DNA of 38,707 nucleotides from Roseibacillus sp. (GTDB lineage Bacteria > Verrucomicrobiota > Verrucomicrobiia > Verrucomicrobiales > Akkermansiaceae). Position 1 is the first letter of the stretch, and every line of letters starts with the position of its first letter. The stretch lies in assembly GCA_022448985.1 (NCBI GenBank), contig JAKVCR010000038.1:6258-44964 (forward strand). Reading direction: 5' to 3'. Shown in pieces: positions 35,947 through 38,707 of the stretch. The notes beneath the pieces are model-generated. The model saw nothing but the letters and a program-made list of their open reading frames with translations. It searched no databases and was not told where the DNA came from. Position numbers and translations under genes: made by a program.

Positions 35947-36593
35947 TCACGCGTCACCTCGCCATACTCCTTGCTCTCCTCCTGCTCGCCTCCTGCGGGG
36001 AATCCCGCAACAAGCAGCGCGCCGACGTTCGGAAATCCTTCCGGCAATTCAGCAAAGCCTTCTTCGACCGGGACGCCGGGACCGCAGCCGGCTATCTCAG
36101 CCAACGGACCTTTGCCTACTACGACGACCGCGTCATTCCGCTAGCCTGCAATGAGGACGACGCCGGCCTCAGCACCCTCCCTCCTCTCGATCTCTTCTCC
36201 TGCCTCGCCCTCCGGCACCGCTATCCTCCGGAGCAGCTCAGGGAGCTCGACAGTCTCAAACTTGTCCTCGACTCCTTTGAGAGGATGGTTTTCCCGGCAG
36301 GTGCTCCCCATTTCCTGGATATAGGAACAATCAGGATCACCACCCCGGGTGAAGAAGCCACCGCTTCCGTCCTTCTCGCCCCGGGCGAATGGCACGAGGA
36401 TATTCTCGTTACCTTCCGACGGGAAAACGGAGAATGGAAGATGGACCTGACGTCCGTTTTCGATGCCCTCGCCAGGAAGATTGAACCCCACTTGCACGAC
36501 TCCTCCTTAAGTCGCGCCGAGAGAGCGCTCTACTACCTCCAGATGCACGAAAACGAGCAAATAGGAAGCGAACTGCTCAAGCCCCGCAACTAG
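35943..36593 (+). CDS. predicted lipoprotein of unknown function
   Basis: 216 residues. The start ATG overlaps the selA stop (ATGA), so it is translationally coupled. The N-terminus is a lipoprotein signal: basic MITRH, a Leu/Ala core and the lipobox LLASC with Cys18; Gly at +2 suggests the outer membrane. The mature part looks like a small alpha+beta fold. DVRKSFRQFSKAFFDRDAGTAAGYLS, then later VTFRRENGEWKMDLTSVFD, recall NTF2-like/SnoaL-type secreted domains, though this is only resemblance. No selenium link can be read from the sequence. Confidence 0.8.
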   Translation: MITRHLAILLALLLLASCGESRNKQRADVRKSFRQFSKAFFDRDAGTAAGYLSQRTFAYYDDRVIPLACNEDDAGLSTLPPLDLFSCLALRHRYPPEQLRELDSLKLVLDSFERMVFPAGAPHFLDIGTIRITTPGEEATASVLLAPGEWHEDILVTFRRENGEWKMDLTSVFDALARKIEPHLHDSSLSRAERALYYLQMHENEQIGSELLKPRN

Positions 36594-36672
36594 GCATCCG
36601 CCTCAACGGGCCTGCCTTCACCGTTACCAAGCTGTAATCTACTCAAAATCGCCAAAAAAGAGGAAAATCTCC

Positions 36673-36701
36673 CTTGAATTCCCTACATTGACGGATAGCC
36701 T
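36673..36701 (+). promoter_or_regulatory. promoter of rpmI-rplT
   Basis: CTTGAA (36673-36678), a 17-nt spacer and TAGCCT (36696-36701). The -10 ends 9 nt before ATG 36711, leaving a leader of two or three nucleotides. Confidence 0.55.
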
Positions 36702-36710
36702 CCGCGCCCC

Positions 36711-36920
36711 ATGGCTCGCGCTGCAGGAAAAGCCAAAACCCGGAAGGCGGTCGCCAAGCGTTTCAAGGTGACCGGCACTGGCAAGGTATTGCGGCGGAAA
36801 CAAGGCAAGCGGCACATTCTCCAGAAGAAAAACCGCAAGCGTAAGCGCAACCTCGGCAAGGTCACGCTCGTTTCCAAAGCAGATCTCAGGAACGTGAAGG
36901 AAAGCCTCCCCTTCTCATAG
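36711..36920 (+). CDS. rpmI: 50S ribosomal protein L35
   Basis: Small basic large-subunit protein of 69 residues. KTRKAVAKRFKVTGTGKVLRR and the central GKRHILQKKNRKRKRNLGK are the L35 signature. It is followed by rplT, the standard partner, but is preceded by the unrelated lipoprotein gene and its own promoter, not by infC. Confidence 0.97.
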   Translation: MARAAGKAKTRKAVAKRFKVTGTGKVLRRKQGKRHILQKKNRKRKRNLGKVTLVSKADLRNVKESLPFS

Positions 36921-37008
36921 AGATTCACTCCCGCACGCACGCCGGAAAACATAACGCGCCACCCCGGTGCGGCCTCTTACACAGCCTGCCCGCCTCGCGC
37001 GGGATACG

Positions 37009-37048
37009 AACGGATGAGACTGTGGGGGGACTACTGAAACAGTCCGTT
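37009..37048 (+). promoter_or_regulatory. hairpin upstream of rplT, candidate L20 leader
   Basis: In the 144-nt rpmI-rplT gap, AACGG (37009-37013) pairs with CCGTT (37044-37048) and ACTGT (37019-37023) with ACAGT (37039-37043). A 5-nt bulge separates them on the 5' side and the loop is G-rich. A second hairpin, CCCGC/GCGGG, lies at about 36989-37003. L20 represses its own operon by binding leader structures in other bacteria, so this is a candidate site. Confidence 0.35.
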
Positions 37049-37064
37049 CCAGAAAGACAAGAAC

Positions 37065-37433
37065 ATGCCACGCGCCACCAACGGCCCCGCCAGTCGCAAA
37101 CGACGCAAACGCGTCCTCCTCCGGGCCAAAGGCTTCCGGGGATTCCGCTCCAAGCTCTATCGCTACGCCAAGGACGCGGTCTATAAGGCCCGGCAACACG
37201 AATACTACGACCGCAAGAAGCGCAAGGGACAGTTCCGGCGCCTCTGGATCCAACGCATCAGTGCTGCGGTCCGCGACCGTGGCCTGAGCTACTCACGATT
37301 TATCGAGGGCCTCAACGCTGCCGGTGTCGAGGTCGACCGCAAGATCCTCGCCGATCTCTCGGTCAACGATTCCGCGGCCTTTGATGCCATCTTCGACGCA
37401 GCTAAGTCGGCCCTTGAGAACAAAGCGGCCTGA
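37065..37433 (+). CDS. rplT: 50S ribosomal protein L20
   Basis: Early-assembly 23S rRNA-binding protein of 122 residues. The basic N-terminus (RKRRKRVLLRAKGFRGFRSKLYRYAKDAV) and the globular part RRLWIQRISAAVRDRGLSYSRFIEGLNAAGVEVDRKILADL are diagnostic. It ends with a normal C-terminal helix and is followed by an intrinsic terminator. Confidence 0.97.
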   Translation: MPRATNGPASRKRRKRVLLRAKGFRGFRSKLYRYAKDAVYKARQHEYYDRKKRKGQFRRLWIQRISAAVRDRGLSYSRFIEGLNAAGVEVDRKILADLSVNDSAAFDAIFDAAKSALENKAA

Positions 37434-37459
37434 GCCGGAAATAACTTCCCGTGCTCTCC

Positions 37460-37488
37460 AGGGTCGCCATGAGCGACCCTTTTTCGTT
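37460..37488 (+). terminator. intrinsic terminator after rplT
   Basis: AGGGTCGC (37460-37467) pairs with GCGACCCT (37473-37480) around CATGA, followed by TTTTCGTTT. It separates rpmI-rplT from pheS. Confidence 0.85.
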
Positions 37489-37606
37489 TCTGGCACGATC
37501 ATCCTCCAATTTCCCGATACGCCTCATGTCCCGAATCTCAGGAGTCCCAGGAAAACTCGACCCCTGACTCTGGATATTGGTTGTCTGGTTTGGGATTTAT
37601 TTGGAG

Positions 37607-37635
37607 CTTGGTTCGTGAGACCTTCAACATATCCG
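37607..37635 (+). promoter_or_regulatory. candidate promoter of pheS
   Basis: CTTGGT (37607-37612), a 17-nt spacer and TATCCG (37630-37635), 23 nt before ATG 37659. Since a terminator lies upstream, pheS needs its own promoter and this is the best match. I see no T-box or Phe leader peptide. Confidence 0.35.
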
Positions 37636-37658
37636 ATCGCTCACCGCAGCCCTCTCCC

Positions 37659-38675
37659 ATGAAAGAAGAGATTTCCCAAATCCAATCCGAGGCCCTGGGC
37701 GCTATCGAGGCAGCCGCTGGTGAACAGGAACTCGATGAGGCCCGTATTGCCTTTCTCGGCAAAAAGGGCCGCCTTACCGCAGCTTCAGCGGGCATGAAGG
37801 ATCTTTCCAAGGAAGAGAAACCCGTGGTGGGGCAAATCCTCAATGCCGCCCGCAACGCGATCACGCAAGCCCTCGAGGGCAAGGGTAATGCCCTGCAGGA
37901 CGAAGCAGATCGCACCTCCCTGGAAGGTCTCGACCTCACCCTGCCGGGACGCCCGCTCCACCCGGGCAACCTCCATCCCCTGACCCAGCTCAAGGACCGT
38001 GCTATCAGTATCCTGCGCCGCCTCGGTTTCGCACTGGCAGAGGGCCCTGAAATCGAAACCGAGTTCCACTGTTTCGATGCCCTCAACACACCTCCCGAAC
38101 ACCCAGCCCGCAACGAAAAGGATACCTTTTATTTTGACACCGGGAAACTCCTGCGCACTCACACATCCACGGTCCAGATTCGCACCATGGAAACAGAAGC
38201 CCCTCCCGTGCGCGTCATCGCGCCTGGCTCCTGCTACCGCCGCGACGAAGTGGATAAAACTCACCTGCCAGCTTTCAACCAGCTTGAAGGTCTTTATGTC
38301 GACACTGACGTGCAGGTCGGAGACCTCAAGGGCGCCTTGGAGTTCTTTTACCGGGCCATGTTCGGGGAAGATACCGAAGTGCGATTTCGCCCCCATTTTT
38401 TCCCCTTCACCGAGCCAAGTTTCGAAATAGATGCTCGTCTCCAGCTGGAAGGCCACGATCCGGAATGGATAGAGGTCGCTGGTTGCGGAATGGTGGACCC
38501 CGCCGTTTTTGAGGAGATCTGCAAATCCCGTGGCGACGATCTTTACCACCCTGACAAGGTCACTGGATACGCCTTCGGCATGGGACTGGACCGCCTTGCC
38601 ATGATCAAGTGGGGCATCAAGGACATCCGACTGCTCGTTGAGAATGATGCGAGGTTCCTGACCCAATTTGCCTGA
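37659..38675 (+). CDS. pheS: phenylalanine-tRNA ligase alpha subunit
   Basis: Catalytic subunit of the alpha2beta2 class II synthetase. ATG 37659 (MKEEISQIQSEALGAI) gives 338 residues, the normal length. The N-terminal coiled coil (about 1-85, with ARIAFLGKKGRLT) binds tRNA. Motif 2 is RVIAPGSCYRRDEVDKTHLPAFNQLEGLYVD (shown in parts: PGSCYRRDEVD and FNQLEGLYVD), and motif 3 is GYAFGMGLDRLAMIKWGI. HFFPFTEPSFEID is the alpha-subunit signature. pheT is expected next, but the window ends 32 nt after the stop; an ATG at 38702 could be its start. Confidence 0.96.
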   Translation: MKEEISQIQSEALGAIEAAAGEQELDEARIAFLGKKGRLTAASAGMKDLSKEEKPVVGQILNAARNAITQALEGKGNALQDEADRTSLEGLDLTLPGRPLHPGNLHPLTQLKDRAISILRRLGFALAEGPEIETEFHCFDALNTPPEHPARNEKDTFYFDTGKLLRTHTSTVQIRTMETEAPPVRVIAPGSCYRRDEVDKTHLPAFNQLEGLYVDTDVQVGDLKGALEFFYRAMFGEDTEVRFRPHFFPFTEPSFEIDARLQLEGHDPEWIEVAGCGMVDPAVFEEICKSRGDDLYHPDKVTGYAFGMGLDRLAMIKWGIKDIRLLVENDARFLTQFA

Positions 38676-38707
38676 ATACTGCGCATGACCCTTCAAAACG
38701 AATGATC

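Noticed and set aside
1..38707. CRISPR arrays, insertion sequences, prophage or integron features
   Set aside because: No direct repeat series, transposase, integrase or terminal inverted repeats were seen; gene content is mostly housekeeping.

Overview
The window is a GC-rich, gene-dense chromosomal segment of a diderm bacterium. An LptF/LptG-type LPS export permease, a lipoprotein, a long-form PurF and the general flavour of the proteins suggest the Verrucomicrobiota (PVC group). That placement is an inference from protein character and was not tested with a tree. No insertion sequence, prophage, CRISPR array, tRNA or rRNA gene was found.

Layout. 1-2.7 kb: the 3' end of a GH20-like glycoside hydrolase, then on the minus strand a nitric oxide synthase oxygenase and, downstream of it, a small secreted thioredoxin-like protein whose frame is crossed by an in-frame TGA. 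2.8-7.0 kb: a cysteine-synthase-like PLP enzyme, an LptF/LptG permease and a SulP anion transporter. 7.1-9.5 kb: infA, rplM-rpsI and exodeoxyribonuclease III. 9.6-14.4 kb (minus): mutL, purM and purF. 14.8-19.2 kb: an A-type Fe-S carrier, a membrane protein, a secreted protein, an alpha/beta-hydrolase, a GNAT acetyltransferase and a DUF4399 protein. 19.3-25.6 kb (minus): gltB-gltD. 25.9-28.4 kb: a LapA-like protein, a hydroxypyruvate-isomerase-like protein and a C39-like peptidase. 28.5-28.7 kb: a structured RNA candidate with its own promoter and terminator. 28.8-33.7 kb (minus): gcvT-gcvH-gcvP plus an MTH1-like Nudix gene. 33.8-36.6 kb: a rhomboid-like membrane protein with a zinc ribbon, selA and a lipoprotein. 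36.7-38.7 kb: rpmI, rplT and pheS.

The main result is a probable unannotated selenoprotein at 851-1210 (minus). A signal peptide lies in frame with a thioredoxin-like domain, separated only by TGA. Reading TGA as selenocysteine gives a U-x-x-C redox motif. A 6-bp hairpin with a 5-nt loop lies 20 nt after the TGA, as expected for a bacterial SECIS element. The same window encodes SelA, which makes selenocysteinyl-tRNA, so the organism plausibly decodes UGA as Sec. selB, selD and selC were not seen here. The selenoprotein is in tandem with an oxygenase-only NO synthase, with a PLP sulfur enzyme divergent from it, so this end of the window may be a small redox/NO/sulfur island.

Second theme: several genes have a sigma70-type promoter whose -10 resembles TAGnnT and lies only about 6-14 nt before the start codon, suggesting leaderless or very short-leader mRNAs. 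This pattern also decides some start codons, for example gcvT.
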